From: Pogonophryne albipinna
Taxonomy: Eukaryota; Chordata; Actinopteri; Perciformes; Artedidraconidae
Assembly (NCBI GenBank): GCA_028583405.1
Contig: JAPTMU010000061.1
Location: forward strand, 321,764-385,763
Reading direction: 5' to 3'
Length of the DNA: 64,000 nucleotides
The position numbers and the translations under genes were made by a program. Below the pieces are notes generated by a model that worked only from the letters and a program-made list of their open reading frames with translations, was not told the DNA's origin and did not search any database. Shown here in pieces: positions 10,786-23,164 of the stretch (positions are counted from its first letter, which is position 1; every line of letters begins with the position of its first letter).

Positions 10786-13700
10786 GTTGCTGTCTCTCCT
10801 CTCACCTGTCTCTCCTCTCACCTGTCTCTCCTCTCACCTGTCTCTCCTCTCCTCTCACCTGTCTCTCCTCTCACCTGTCTCTCCTCTCACTTGTCTCTCC
10901 TCTCACCTGTCTCTCCTCTCACTTGTCTCTCCTCTCACCTGTCTCTCCTCTCACCTGTCTCTCCTCTCACTTGTCTCTCCTCTCACTTGTCTCTCCTCTC
11001 ACCTGTCTCTCCTCTCACCTGTCTCTCCTCCTCTCACCTGTCTCTCCTCTCACCTGTCTCTCCTCTCACCTGTCTCTCCTCTCACCTGTCTCTCCTCTCC
11101 TCTCACCTGTCTCTCCTCTCACTTGTCTCTCCTCTCACCTGTCTCTCCTCTCACTTGTCTCTCCTCTCACTTGTCTCTCCTCTCACCTGTCTCTCCTCTC
11201 ACCTGTCTCTCCTCTCACCTGTCTCTCCTCTCACCTGTCTCTCCTCTCCTCTCACCTGTCTCTCCTCTCACCTGTCTCTCCTCTCCATGTCTCTCCTCTC
11301 ACCTGTCTCTCCTCTCACCTGTCTCTCCTCTCCTCTCACCTGTCTCTCCTCTCACCTGTCTCTCCTCTCACCTGTCTCTCCTCTCACTTGTCTCTCCTCT
11401 CACCTGTCTCTCCTCTCACCTGTCTCTCCTCTCACCTGTCTCTCCTCTCCTCTCACCTGTCTCTCCTCTCACCTGTCTCTCCTCTCACCTGTCTCTCCTC
11501 TCACCTGTCTCTCCTCTCCTCTCACCTGTCTCTCCTCTCACCTGTCTCTCCTCTCACTTGTCTCTCCTCTCACCTGTCTCTCCTCTCACTTGTCTCTCCT
11601 CTCACCTGTCTCTCCTCTCACCTGTCTCTCCTCTCACCTGTCTCTCCTCTCCTCTCACCTGTCTCTCCTCTCACCTGTCTCTCCTCTCACCTGTCTCTCC
11701 TCTCACCTGTCTCTCCTCTCCTCTCACCTGTCTCTCCTCTCACTTGTCTCTCCTCTCACCTGTCTCTCCTCTCACCTGTCTCTCCTCTCACCTGTCTCTC
11801 CTCTCACCTGTCTCTCCTCTCCTCTCACCTGTCTCTCCTCTCACTTGTCTCTCCTCTCACCTGTCTCTCCTCTCACTTGTCTCTCCTCTCACCTGTCTCT
11901 CCTCTCACCTGTCTCTCCTCTCACCTGTCTCTCCTCTCACCTGTCTCTCCTCTCACCTGTCTCTCCTCTCACCTGTCTCTCCTCTCCTCTCACCTGTCTC
12001 TCCTCTCACCTGTCTCTCCTCTCACCTGTCTCTCCTCTCCTCTCACCTGTCTCTCCTCTCACCTGTCTCTCCTCTCACCTGTCTCTCACCTGTCTCTCCT
12101 CTCACCTGTCTCTCCTCTCACCTGTCTCTCCTCTCACATGTCTCTCCTCTCACCTGTCTCTCCTCTCACCTGTCTCTCCTCTCCTCTCACTTGTCTCTCC
12201 TCTCACCTGTCTCTCCTCTCACCTGTCTCTCCTCTCACCTGTCTCTCCTCTCACATGTCTCTCCTCTCACCTGTCTCTCCTCTCACCTGTCTCTCCTCTC
12301 CTCTCACCTGTCTCTCCTCTCACCTGTCTCTCCTCTCACCTGTCTCTCCTCTCACCTGTCTCTCCTCTCCTCTCACCTGTCTCTCCTCTCACCTGTCTCT
12401 CCTCTCACTTGTCTCTCCTCTCACCTGTCTCTCCTCTCACTTGTCTCTCCTCTCACTTGTCTCTCCTCTCACCTGTCTCTCCTCTCACCTGTCTCTCCTC
12501 TCACCTGTCTCTCCTCTCACCTTGTCTCTCCTCTCACCTGTCTCTCCTCCTCTCACCTGTCTCTCCTCCTCTCACCTGTCTCTCCTCTCACCTGTCTCTC
12601 TCCTCACCTGTCTCTCCTCTCACCTGTCTCTCCTCTCACCTGCTCTCCTATCCTCTCACCTGTCTCTCCTCTCACCGTCTCTCCTCTCAATTGTCTCTCC
12701 TCTCACCTGTCTCTCCTCTCACCTTGTCTCTCCTCTCACCTGTCTCTCCTCTCACTGTCTCTCCTCTCACCTGTCTCTCCTCTCACCTGTCTCTCCTCTC
12801 CTCTCACCTGTCTCTCCTCTCACCTGTCCTCTCCTCTCACCTGTCTCTCCTCTCACCTGTCTCTCCTCTCCTAACATGTCTCTGCCTATCACCTGTTCTC
12901 TGCCTCTCACCTGTCTCTCCCTCTTCACTGTCCTCTAACTTGCTCTCCTCACCTGTCTCTCCTCTCACCTGTCTCTCCTCTGATCTCCACCTGTGCTCTC
13001 CTCTCACCTGTCTCTCCTCTCACCTGTCTCTCCTCTCACCTGTCTCTCCTCTCCTCTCACCTGTCTCTCCTCTCACCTGTCTCTCCTCTCACCTGTCTCT
13101 CCTCTCACCTGTCTCTCCTCTCACCTGTCTCTCCTCTCACCTGTCTCTCCTCTCACCTGTCTCTCCTCTCCTCTCACCTGTCTCTCCTCTCACCTGTCTC
13201 TCCTCTCACCTGTCTCTCCTCTCCTCTCACCTGTCTCTCCTCTCACCTGTCTCTCCTCTCACCTGTCTCTCACCTGTCTCTCCTCTCACCTGTCTCTCCT
13301 CTCACCTGTCTCTCCTCTCACATGTCTCTCCTCTCACCTGTCTCTCCTCTCACCTGTCTCTCCTCTCCTCTCACTTGTCTCTCCTCTCACCTGTCTCTCC
13401 TCTCACCTGTCTCTCCTCTCACCTGTCTCTCCTCTCACATGTCTCTCCTCTCACCTGTCTCTCCTCTCCTCTCACCTGTCTCTCCTCTCACCTGTCTCTC
13501 CTCTCACCTGTCTCTCCTCTCACCTGTCTCTCCTCTCCTCTCACCTGTCTCTCCTCTCACCTGTCTCTCCTCTCACTTGTCTCTCCTCTCACCTGTCTCT
13601 CCTCTCACTTGTCTCTCCTCTCACTTGTCTCTCCTCTCACCTGTCTCTCCTCTCACCTGTCTCTCCTCTCCTCTCACCTGTCTCTCCTCTCACCTGTCTC

Positions 13701-14008
13701 TCCTCTCACCTGTCTCTCCTCTCCTCTCACCTGTCTCTCCTCTCACCTGTCTCTCCTCTCACCTGTCTCTCCTCTCACCTGTCTCTCCTCTCACCTGTCT
13801 CTCCTCTCCTCTCACCTGTCTCTCCTCTCACCTGTCTCTCCTCTCACTTGTCTCTCCTCTCACCTGTCTCTCCTCTCACTTGTCTCTCCTCTCACCTGTC
13901 TCTCCTCTCACTTGTCTCTCCTCTCACCTGTCTCTCCTCTCACCTGTCTCTCCTCTCCTCTCACCTGTCTCTCCTCTCACCTGTCTCTCCTCTCACCTGT
14001 CTCTCCTC
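10786..14008. repeat. Large 16-bp polypyrimidine minisatellite
   Basis: At least 3.2 kb of ctgtctctcctctcac, with a 21-base variant (extra ctctc) at intervals, cttgt and catgt point variants, and a disordered stretch at 12520-12990. One strand is almost purely pyrimidine apart from one A and one or two G per unit. The array runs directly into the assembly gap, so its real length is unknown. Very long frames across it are artefacts. Confidence 0.96.
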
Positions 14009-15008
14009 NNNNNNNNNNNNNNNNNNNNNNNNNNNNNNNNNNNNNNNNNNNNNNNNNNNNNNNNNNNNNNNNNNNNNNNNNNNNNNNNNNNNNNNNNNNN
14101 NNNNNNNNNNNNNNNNNNNNNNNNNNNNNNNNNNNNNNNNNNNNNNNNNNNNNNNNNNNNNNNNNNNNNNNNNNNNNNNNNNNNNNNNNNNNNNNNNNNN
14201 NNNNNNNNNNNNNNNNNNNNNNNNNNNNNNNNNNNNNNNNNNNNNNNNNNNNNNNNNNNNNNNNNNNNNNNNNNNNNNNNNNNNNNNNNNNNNNNNNNNN
14301 NNNNNNNNNNNNNNNNNNNNNNNNNNNNNNNNNNNNNNNNNNNNNNNNNNNNNNNNNNNNNNNNNNNNNNNNNNNNNNNNNNNNNNNNNNNNNNNNNNNN
14401 NNNNNNNNNNNNNNNNNNNNNNNNNNNNNNNNNNNNNNNNNNNNNNNNNNNNNNNNNNNNNNNNNNNNNNNNNNNNNNNNNNNNNNNNNNNNNNNNNNNN
14501 NNNNNNNNNNNNNNNNNNNNNNNNNNNNNNNNNNNNNNNNNNNNNNNNNNNNNNNNNNNNNNNNNNNNNNNNNNNNNNNNNNNNNNNNNNNNNNNNNNNN
14601 NNNNNNNNNNNNNNNNNNNNNNNNNNNNNNNNNNNNNNNNNNNNNNNNNNNNNNNNNNNNNNNNNNNNNNNNNNNNNNNNNNNNNNNNNNNNNNNNNNNN
14701 NNNNNNNNNNNNNNNNNNNNNNNNNNNNNNNNNNNNNNNNNNNNNNNNNNNNNNNNNNNNNNNNNNNNNNNNNNNNNNNNNNNNNNNNNNNNNNNNNNNN
14801 NNNNNNNNNNNNNNNNNNNNNNNNNNNNNNNNNNNNNNNNNNNNNNNNNNNNNNNNNNNNNNNNNNNNNNNNNNNNNNNNNNNNNNNNNNNNNNNNNNNN
14901 NNNNNNNNNNNNNNNNNNNNNNNNNNNNNNNNNNNNNNNNNNNNNNNNNNNNNNNNNNNNNNNNNNNNNNNNNNNNNNNNNNNNNNNNNNNNNNNNNNNN
15001 NNNNNNNN
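14009..15008. other. Assembly gap (1000 N)
   Basis: Exactly 1000 unresolved bases, most likely a fixed-size placeholder. It falls inside the minisatellite; order and distance between the left 14 kb and the histone region rest on scaffolding alone. Confidence 0.99.
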
Positions 15009-15272
15009 CAGTATACATTAATAAATAGTTGTTTACATGAATAATAATGAACTGTGCTGCAGAAGAGAGGAGAAGTGTATGTTCCTTTATTTGTGATTAT
15101 ATTCTATACAATATGAAATCAAAAAGCTTTTATTTGGGTTTCCAATCAGTCTGTAAACCATCACATCAACTTTATTGTCAATCTTTCAGTTTGTGTGTAC
15201 AGACAGAAAGATCGAAATACCGTTTCCCATATATATACAAATATATATATATATACAAATATATATATATAT

Positions 15273-17271
15273 TAGGGCTGTCAAACGATTAAATGTTTTA
15301 ATCAGATTAATCAAAGCTTAAAAATTAATTAATCAGATTAATCACCATTCGAACTATGTCCAAAATATGCCATATCTTTATGTATATTGTTCTGGGAATC
15401 AGGCCCGGTTCTACGGGGGTGCATAAGGGTGCATTGCACCCTCAGTTGAGTCGTTATGCACACTCATTTGAAAAAAAAAAAATGAAAAAAAATAATAAGA
15501 ATAATAGTAGTGATAATAATAATAATAATAAGAAGAATATAGTTGGAATAAAATTAATTGTAATTGTGGTTAAATAACATTGTCTGCTGCATTTATTTGC
15601 TCAATTTAAACGGTAAGTAACGTTATTATGTCAGGTGTGCATGACCTGTGCCGCTGCGCGTTCGTCATCTGCAAGGTGCTTACACAGCAGTCAGTGATGG
15701 ACATCAGAAAATGGTTCAAACAACCAGCCCTTATCGCCAGCAGTTACACTGCATCTACTGCAGGTAATAACAGTTCAGATCATGGGGCCACTGTCGTGGA
15801 CACTAACGTCCGACTCATCCACGGAGGCGGAGCAGCCGCAGCCGTCTTCGTTGCCCCAAACACCGCCACCCCTCGGCGGCCCGCAAGTGCCAGAGGACCT
15901 CTGCAAAACAGAGCCTGCCCAGGTATATTTAAAAAGTACCCAACTCGCCTGTACAGTGGGGTAAGGCGCTCATTTTGCAGCTCATGGTTTCAAAACAGAG
16001 AATGGCTGGAATATTCATGTGAAAAAGATGCCTTCACCACAACTGGCTACAACAACTGGCGCCATGCTCTTATAGGCTATACGTGATAAGGGACTGGGAA
16101 GGCATGAATCAAGCAAAGAGCCCATAGATCCATAGATTTCTTCATTTTGCTCTCAAAGTGCACCAGATTGATGCTTTTAACTTCAATATTTAAAAAAAAA
16201 TCTTCCCTGGGGAACATGCCCCCGGACCCCCTTAGAGGAGGTGAGGACCCCCCTAGAGGGTGTTAGGTGCACTCCCCACTTATAAAAATAGCACTTTACC
16301 ACTGCACCCTCTCTAATCTCAGATGCACCCCGAGTCATTTTGTTCTGGAACCGGGCCTGGTGGGAATGGAAAGATAAATGAAAGAAGGCGGATATATCCA
16401 TTTAACATACAGTATCTATGTTTATTATAACATTTTTCTGCGAGTCAAAATGAAAGACAGCCCACACACCTATCAATCATCAAACCGTGGGGTCTTAATT
16501 CATTACGTGTTGATTTCTATCAACGGGGGAGTACTTCAGGAAAGTCGACAGGGGGGGGGGGCTAGTGGAGTACTTCGTGACCACAGAGTGTGAACGTTGT
16601 GATCAGCTGTTTTAGCGCAGTTCTCCAGTGAAGGGGGGGAGTCTCCCTCCGCAGCCGGTTGGCGTAGTTTTGGCACAATTCCGTTGTACAGACCGACGTT
16701 AACAGCAGCCCTGTCTGTGCACACGGAGACCGACTCTGTCGTCCGGTGATCTAACCGCCTTCTGGAAAAGCTTCACAAGTACGTCGGTACGCAAATGCGC
16801 TTTGTGACACAAGTTTCAGATTACGCACATAACCTGCGTACCAGTTATGTGCACCCCTGTACTACAGCAAAAGTATTCTCCGTCGGGACTTCCTGCAACA
16901 ACACCGACATTATCAAAGATGTTCTATTGAGAAGACGATCACTACGTAACAAAAACCTTCAAAACCGTTTCTGGTCTTCGGTATTTCCAGACAAGTGGCT
17001 ACTGAAATCAATCTTACTAACTGCTGTCTGTGCAATTTACTGCGCGCGAGTTGGCGGACTTTATTTTGCTTACCTTAACATCATTTTTCATGGTGGGGCT
17101 AAGCCATTTCTTGGTATGGGTGTAGCCTACCCCAGCCATACCCTGGCGCTGCCACTGGTGGCACGTATGGGGCGGGCCATTCTGCACATGCGTTAAATGC
17201 GTTAAATATTTTAACGCAATTAATTCAAAAAATTAATTACCGCCGTTAACGCGATAATTTGGACAGCACTA
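15273..17271 (+). mobile_element. DNA transposon with gctgtc termini (outer element)
   Basis: Starts tagggctgtcaaacgatt and ends in the inverted form gataatttggacagcacta, inside an AT dinucleotide tract. The interior next to both ends is rich in ttaat words, as in a family of MITE-like elements common in teleosts. A second copy lies inverted at 50403-51272. The element is interrupted at 15400-16359 by a hAT element. A 133-codon frame (16795-17196) is open in both copies, but the differences between copies are nearly all amino-acid changing, which argues against selection on a protein. Confidence 0.7.
15400..16359 (+). mobile_element. Non-autonomous hAT element with TTF-zinc-finger remnant
   Basis: Termini caggcccggttct and its inverse ggaaccgggcctg, flanked by an 8-base duplication, ctgggaat on the left and gtgggaat on the right (7 of 8 match); 8-bp duplications are the hAT hallmark. 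Inside, 15628-16120 encodes MDIRKWFK and later RRSFCSSWFQNREWLEYS followed by TTTGYNNWRHA and a GRHESSKE segment. These are the start and end of the TTF-type zinc finger of ZMYM/ZNF862-like hAT transposases; the Cys-rich middle and the whole catalytic domain have been deleted and one frameshift is present. Inactive on its own. Confidence 0.8.
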
Positions 17272-18658
17272 TATATATATATACACGATCTAGTGATGTC
17301 TTTATGATGCTCATATTACTGCTAATATAGATCATGTTTAAAATACTTTAAAATGCCTTAATACCTGTCACTTTAAGCGTATATCAGGGTTCTCACCAAT
17401 ATATAAAAAGTTACCGGAAAATAAAAAACCATAACCAACCGAAAGTACTTTAAAATGGGGAAGGGTCCCGAGTTGTAAATATATATATATATTCATATTT
17501 AATCCCTTTTTAAAATAGAAATCGTGTTGGTAATAAAGCACATGACTTCATCAACAGGGAGGGAGTCTGATGCTGGAAGACCAGAAACCCCTAAGGACCC
17601 CTGGTGACATAACTGATGTAAAAGGTATATATCATATGAGTTAGTTTGAAATGTTTCATTGATGGCCGTCTGTTTGAAGCTAAACATTGGCCTACTGCTA
17701 ATGAATCATAAATACATTACATTCTGTTTTCATTTCTCATCAATACAATATGAATGTATACTTACAAGGAGTTCTGTTAACTGAGGTTCAGAGGATGAAT
17801 ATATTTGAACTAAGAGAAGATCGAAGAAATCATTCAAAAAGCCCTTTTAGCAAATTACTTTGAAATGTGAATAAACATATTCTTTCAACACTCTTTTAGG
17901 AAAGCAACATACAAACCCGTTTTATTGACATAAAGTAGTTCAATACGTTACCATTTTGAGATTGTTTCCAATCATGGTAGAACAGCAACTCTCCTCTGGA
18001 TCCTCTGTTAACAGGGGGTTCTACAAACTGAACTAAAGATGTATTAAGACATTAAAATACTAATAATTAATAACATAATTGGAAATAAAGTAAAAACTAC
18101 AATACAACTGAATATCCTAGACAAAGTCTGGGCCATTAGAGCACAGAATAGAGACTTCTTCAAAATACACGTAGAGAATAAGATACACTTTAAAATATCA
18201 ACAATTATACTTACACTAAAACATACAATACAAGATTATGCTAATTATTGTGTTCATCAAAAAAGTAGAGGGAATATGGTTCATGCCATTAAATCAAGAC
18301 AAATACAATATGTTTATAAAGGTGAAACATTAATTTGATCAATCAAAAATTGCAATGGTGTGCTCTGTGAAAATAAAGTGTTTTCAGACAATTGTGTTGT
18401 GCTCTCATGTTTATAATAATACAACTGTGTCCAATAGTTAGTAAATAAGCCCTTCTTCATTCATGTTAAAGTGTGACAATACATTGATTACAATTCAGAC
18501 AACCAATAACGATGCTCTGAGAATCCCTTTCCTGACTATTGAAATACATTTGGAATTAATTATTGATTGATGGTATTTATTTGAGGGCTTTCCAAAGTCC
18601 TCAAAGCACCTTACATTAACTAATGTTAGACAGTGTTATACGTTGATTACTGTGGAGA
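17272..18658. other. Gene-free AT-rich spacer
   Basis: AT-rich sequence with short AT-dinucleotide tracts (17265-17282, 17478-17492). No gene or transposon terminus recognised. Confidence 0.45.
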
Positions 18659-18785
18659 AGACATAAAACGGGGGGGGGGGTGCAGAATAATGTTTAAATA
18701 CTTTGTTACCCTTACAATTACAGTACAGTAGATAGGCTACATCTGATCAAAGTACATCGTAGGCTCAGTCATGCGCAGACGATAA

Positions 18786-18837
18786 CCAATCCCGTGCGAG
18801 CAACAGCACAGCTATATTTGCATCGAGGGGATATAAA
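18786..18837 (+). promoter_or_regulatory. H2B promoter: CCAAT, octamer, TATA
   Basis: CCAAT at 18786-18790, the H2B octamer ATTTGCAT at 18816-18823 (Oct-1 site) and TATAAA at 18832-18837, about 55 bases before the ATG. The same three elements in the same order precede the other two H2B genes. Confidence 0.88.
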
Positions 18838-18890
18838 GAGACTGCGCTGTGTCTGTGAGGACACCGAGTCTGACCAACCTCTCTCTCATC

Positions 18891-19271
18891 ATGCCTGCTG
18901 ACGCACCCGCCGTCAAAGCGGCCAAGAAGGGCTCAAAGAAAGCCGTCGCTAAGAGCGTCAACAAGACCGGAAAGAAGAGGAGAAAGTCCAGGAAGGAGAG
19001 CTACGCCATCTACGTGTACAAGGTGATGAAGCAGGTCCACCCCGACACCGGCATCTCCTCCAAGGCCATGGGCATCATGAACTGCTTCGTGAGCGACATC
19101 TTTGAGCGCATCGCCGGTGAGGCCTCTCGGCTGGCTCACTACAACAAGCGCCGCACCATCACCTCCAGGGAGATCCAGACCGCTGTCCGCCTGCTGCTGC
19201 CCGGAGAGCTGGCTAAACACGCCGTGTCTGAGGGCACCAAGGCCGTGACCAAGTACACCAGCTCCAAGTAA
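18891..19271 (+). CDS. Histone H2B (variant type), copy 1
   Basis: 126 residues, intronless, ending in TKYTSSK. H2B pairs with H2A in the nucleosome core. The start is taken at MPADAPAV, which fits the TATA distance and the two other copies. The N-terminal tail ([14 protein letters not shown], then [10 protein letters not shown]) differs from the usual fish PEPAKS start. In the fold it has KVMKQV (usual L), MNCFVSD (usual MNSFVND) and NKRRT (usual NKRST), shared wholly or partly with the other two copies, so this is a variant set and not random decay. It is followed after 30 bases by the histone stem-loop, hence a replication-dependent, non-polyadenylated gene. The locus 18659-19320 is an inverted duplicate of 62440-63571. 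Confidence 0.96.
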   Translation: MPADAPAVKAAKKGSKKAVAKSVNKTGKKRRKSRKESYAIYVYKVMKQVHPDTGISSKAMGIMNCFVSDIFERIAGEASRLAHYNKRRTITSREIQTAVRLLLPGELAKHAVSEGTKAVTKYTSSK

Positions 19272-19301
19272 ACTCTGCTGCTGACATACCAACAACACAA
19301 A

Positions 19302-19317
19302 GGCTCTTTTAAGAGCC
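19302..19317 (+). terminator. Histone 3' stem-loop (H2B copy 1)
   Basis: The 16-base word ggctcttttaagagcc forms the six-pair, four-base-loop hairpin bound by SLBP, which directs 3' cleavage of histone mRNA. Confidence 0.95.
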
Positions 19318-19808
19318 ACCCAACCCATCCAAAGAGCTCAACCTGTTATACTCTATAACTACTCTACCAGAAATCTAAATACCTTAAATGTTATTTATAC
19401 AGAATGCTTTGTAAAGCAAGATAAACCATGATTGAATATTGTTTCATTCTTCACTATACGTGTTTATACCACCTCACTGGTGTTTGTTTTTCCAAAAAGA
19501 AAATAAATACATTTCACAATATGAAGGAAAGACTGTTTCTGCACACTACATTATTAATGAATTCATTCCTTTTGGGTTGTAACTGATGTAATTCTCATAT
19601 TTAACTTTTGGGCAAATGTTTAGTGTTGATGATGAAATGATTCCTTTATTTCAGGGCGAGTTTTTCACTACAAATTAAATCATAGTTATACATTAGAAAA
19701 TGACAGGGTTAGGGTTATATTATATTTAATCATATTTATTTCCCCCTAAACTAAAGATCATTTTGAGGATCCCACGGTCATCCCCTGTGGAGGAGTGGAT
19801 TACATTGT

Positions 19809-19890
19809 CCAATAGTAAAGCAGCTACAGCGCACGTGTCTCCCGGCATGCACCAATCAGCGAGGCCCAGCTCCGGCAGCTCCTTTATAAA
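19809..19890 (+). promoter_or_regulatory. H3 promoter: two CCAAT, TATA
   Basis: CCAAT at 19809-19813 and 19852-19856, TATAAA at 19885-19890, 60 bases before the H3 ATG. Confidence 0.8.
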
Positions 19891-19949
19891 CCCGCTGCTC
19901 ACAGAAACACAGCACTCCTTTCTCTCGCTGTGAACACTGAGAAACTACA

Positions 19950-20360
<411 letters not shown>

Positions 20361-20392
20361 ACTGACCTGAGACCAGAACACCCAAACACAAC

Positions 20393-20408
20393 GGCTCTTT
20401 TAAGAGCC
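20393..20408 (+). terminator. Histone 3' stem-loop (H3)
   Basis: Perfect ggctcttttaagagcc, 33 bases after the H3 stop codon. Confidence 0.94.
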
Positions 20409-20942
20409 ACACACACTTTCAAAGAGTTACAATCCTAATCATTATTATGATGACACTGGTTCATATTATGTTTGGTTAGCTGTACCGTGATGAATGATGC
20501 AAAGGTTGTTGTTTACTGAAGTTACAAAGACATTAAAATGTGGAGTAATAGATCAGTGTGAACACAACTTATGTAATTATGGATCATCCAAACTATTTAT
20601 TTAAAATATTTATTAAAAGTTCTAAAACCCAAGAGGCACAAGGGATACTTATATTCCTTAATAACTTTGGGGGAAGGTTGTTTTTAAGTGTACTAAAAGC
20701 TATCGTTATAACTTGTTCACTTTAAACACTATGAACCGGTGAGTAATAATAGATGTATTTTGTAAGCACTCTTACAGGTGCTCGGAGTCGCTTTACAGAG
20801 ATGGTGAAAAGAACAAGTACATATGGTTGAAGTCAAATTAAAAGCAAGCAATAACAACAGCCACACATTAAAAGCCAGATTGAAGAAGTGAAGTTCTTTG
20901 AAGGTTGTGAGGTCAGTCTTGAGGTTTTTTTATTTTGTCAGT
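20409..20942. other. Spacer between H3 and LINE 3' end
   Basis: No gene. Bases 20760-20930 (ctcggagtcgctttacagag and on) look like a worn SINE or LINE tail but no family can be named. There is no trace of an H2A promoter or the first H2A codons, which would be expected upstream of the interrupted H2A. Confidence 0.5.
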
Positions 20943-21600
20943 AAACCTAACACCTGACGAAGGTAAGGAAGTCTTGAAATTAGTCAAAAGTAAACAGTTA
21001 TCAGAGAGCATGAGAGACGTGAGGTGGCTGATATCAGTCAACAGACGTGCTGTCAGAGCTGTGGTTTCATGGAGCTGCTATGTGAAAACTAGAACATGGC
21101 CCATGATTAACTGTGAGGAGGACGAGACTCTACAGCACCTCCTCATGGACTGCTACAGAGCCCAGGAGGTGTGGTCGCTCCTACGGGGCATCGGGTTAGA
21201 CTTCAATGTAGAATATGTCTCAATCATGTATTGTATTCTGGATGAGGGGATGGACAATAAACACAGGGACCTTTTTCAGCTGGTAATTTGTATCACATGT
21301 ATGAAGATCTGGAAGACAGGTGCAAAATGGTACTAAATCAGACGATCATAAACAGTGGCACCATCGTGAAACAAATACTCACTGAACTAAGGAGAAGAAA
21401 AAACCCTCGACAAATCCCAGACTCAGCCATGGGGCGTTTTGAGTCTGTGACCGAGCTGAGTCTCATTGGAATATAAACGTGCTCTCTTTATGTTATTTAT
21501 ATATTTATTCATTGTGTTTTATGTGTATTATTAATGTAACTTGTGTATATCATGTACTGCCCAAATAATATAAAATAAAGTTTTCTAAAAAATAAAAAAA
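20943..21600 (+). mobile_element. Tx1-like LINE, 5'-truncated copy ending in H2A
   Basis: This matches 48650-49305 of the long LINE with roughly 20 differences by eye. It carries the last part of ORF2: a zinc-finger-like C-x4-C-x7-H-x4-C region near 21095-21152 (here the first Cys is Trp in place of the CP pair), then a frameshift near 21318, then the 3' UTR with aataaag and an A-rich tail. In this copy the ORF2 frame is open at the place where the long copy has a stop (gac gaa for gat taa). The tail ends at 21600 and the next base belongs to H2A codon 4. Only the last 660 bases are present, as expected for incomplete target-primed reverse transcription or later deletion. Confidence 0.88.
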
Positions 21601-21960
<360 letters not shown>

Positions 21961-21991
21961 ACACCCTGATCCCGCTTCAACAAACAACAAA

Positions 21992-22007
21992 GGCTCTTTT
22001 AAGAGCC
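21992..22007 (+). terminator. Histone 3' stem-loop (H2A copy 1)
   Basis: Perfect ggctcttttaagagcc; a purine-rich stretch (aactaaagac) follows after about 12 bases and fits the U7 snRNA binding element, which lies beyond the mRNA cleavage site. Confidence 0.93.
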
Positions 22008-22843
22008 ACACACTTCCAACTAAAGACATTTCTCCTCTTCACAACACAACTACTTAAAGGCACAGAACAGTTATCTCCCCCTTGCCCTATATGTATTGAG
22101 GTGTCACCCAACTAAAAACACCCACATTTTAGAGAAATATACACTTTATACATAACCCTAAATTACTATTAATGATATAATCTGTATATCAGGTTGTATC
22201 CTCTAAAGTAAAGCCTTATTTCAACTAAAGCAAACTCCTTTCACAATGTCCTTCGTACATCCAGCAGGTTAATCACCACATTCTCAAATGTTAGCGGTGT
22301 GGTTTCTACATCTGTCAGTCCACATAAATAAAGCCACAACGTCTGTTTGACCCATCATTAGTGTTTAACTCAGATTACACTATATCAGTATTACTTATTG
22401 GCAGGTGTCTGCAGTTCACCGATCAATAGCGTACCGTAACATTTAAGCACTCGATGGTATCTTTACCCCACACGCACATTGAAATGAATAACAGGTTATA
22501 TTTAGTTCCAGCCTTTGTCCACCAGATGTCAGTGTTCACCAACTAATGTTTGGAGCAGGACGAAAATAGTGGCTCTATTGTAGTGGAATAAATATTAACA
22601 CACGTGTCTTTCTAACAGATCTTTATTTATTTTTGTATTAGCATTTTAAGAAATTAGGTACATCTAGTACATATATTAATGAAGTTAATATCTTTTAGCC
22701 AATTAGCAGTTCTTTAATGTGACCATAGTTTATACCGTTAGGAGTTAGTTTAGTAGCTCTAAAACATACATGGCACAAGCTATTATACAGCACTATTTCA
22801 AGATTAGATAAGCATGTAAATATTAACATCTTGAAGAACATTG

Positions 22844-23122
22844 TGTGGAAACCATATGTTTATATGTAGATTGTGTTGTTAAATAAAACAAACTAATGTA
22901 AATGTTATCCAGTTCAGGTACTTGTAGTACTATGTACTTCAGATAATATTGAGGTCAATTACATGTGGTATGAATGCACAACATGGAATATTAGAATATA
23001 ACATGGAAACATATTGTGTCATGTGAAGTTATGTACATAACACATTTATGTTTTATTCAATAAGTTGTATTTATGCTAAATTAAATATTATAAAGGAGAG
23101 TGCTCTTTTGGTGTATGTGGGT
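22844..23122. other. AT-rich spacer
   Basis: No feature recognised between the duplicated flank and the H1 stem-loop. Confidence 0.4.
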
Positions 23123-23138
23123 GGCTCTTAAAAGAGCC
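23123..23138 (-). terminator. Histone 3' stem-loop (H1 copy 1)
   Basis: Perfect stem-loop word on the minus strand, 27 bases beyond the H1 stop. Confidence 0.93.
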
Positions 23139-23164
23139 TTTTGTAGGTGAAGTAGATGATCCGT

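Noticed and set aside
10754..15021. Frames of 700 to 1376 codons of the LSLLSPVSPLTC type
   Set aside because: They consist of the 16-base minisatellite read through and partly of the N gap.
16795..17196. 133-codon frame conserved in two transposon copies (also 50478-50879)
   Set aside because: About ten differences between copies change amino acids and only one or two are silent, as expected without selection; no known domain.
18933..19328. Long antisense frames over H2B, H2A, H3 and H4
   Set aside because: Shadows of GC-rich histone codons; they are repeated at every histone copy and match no protein.
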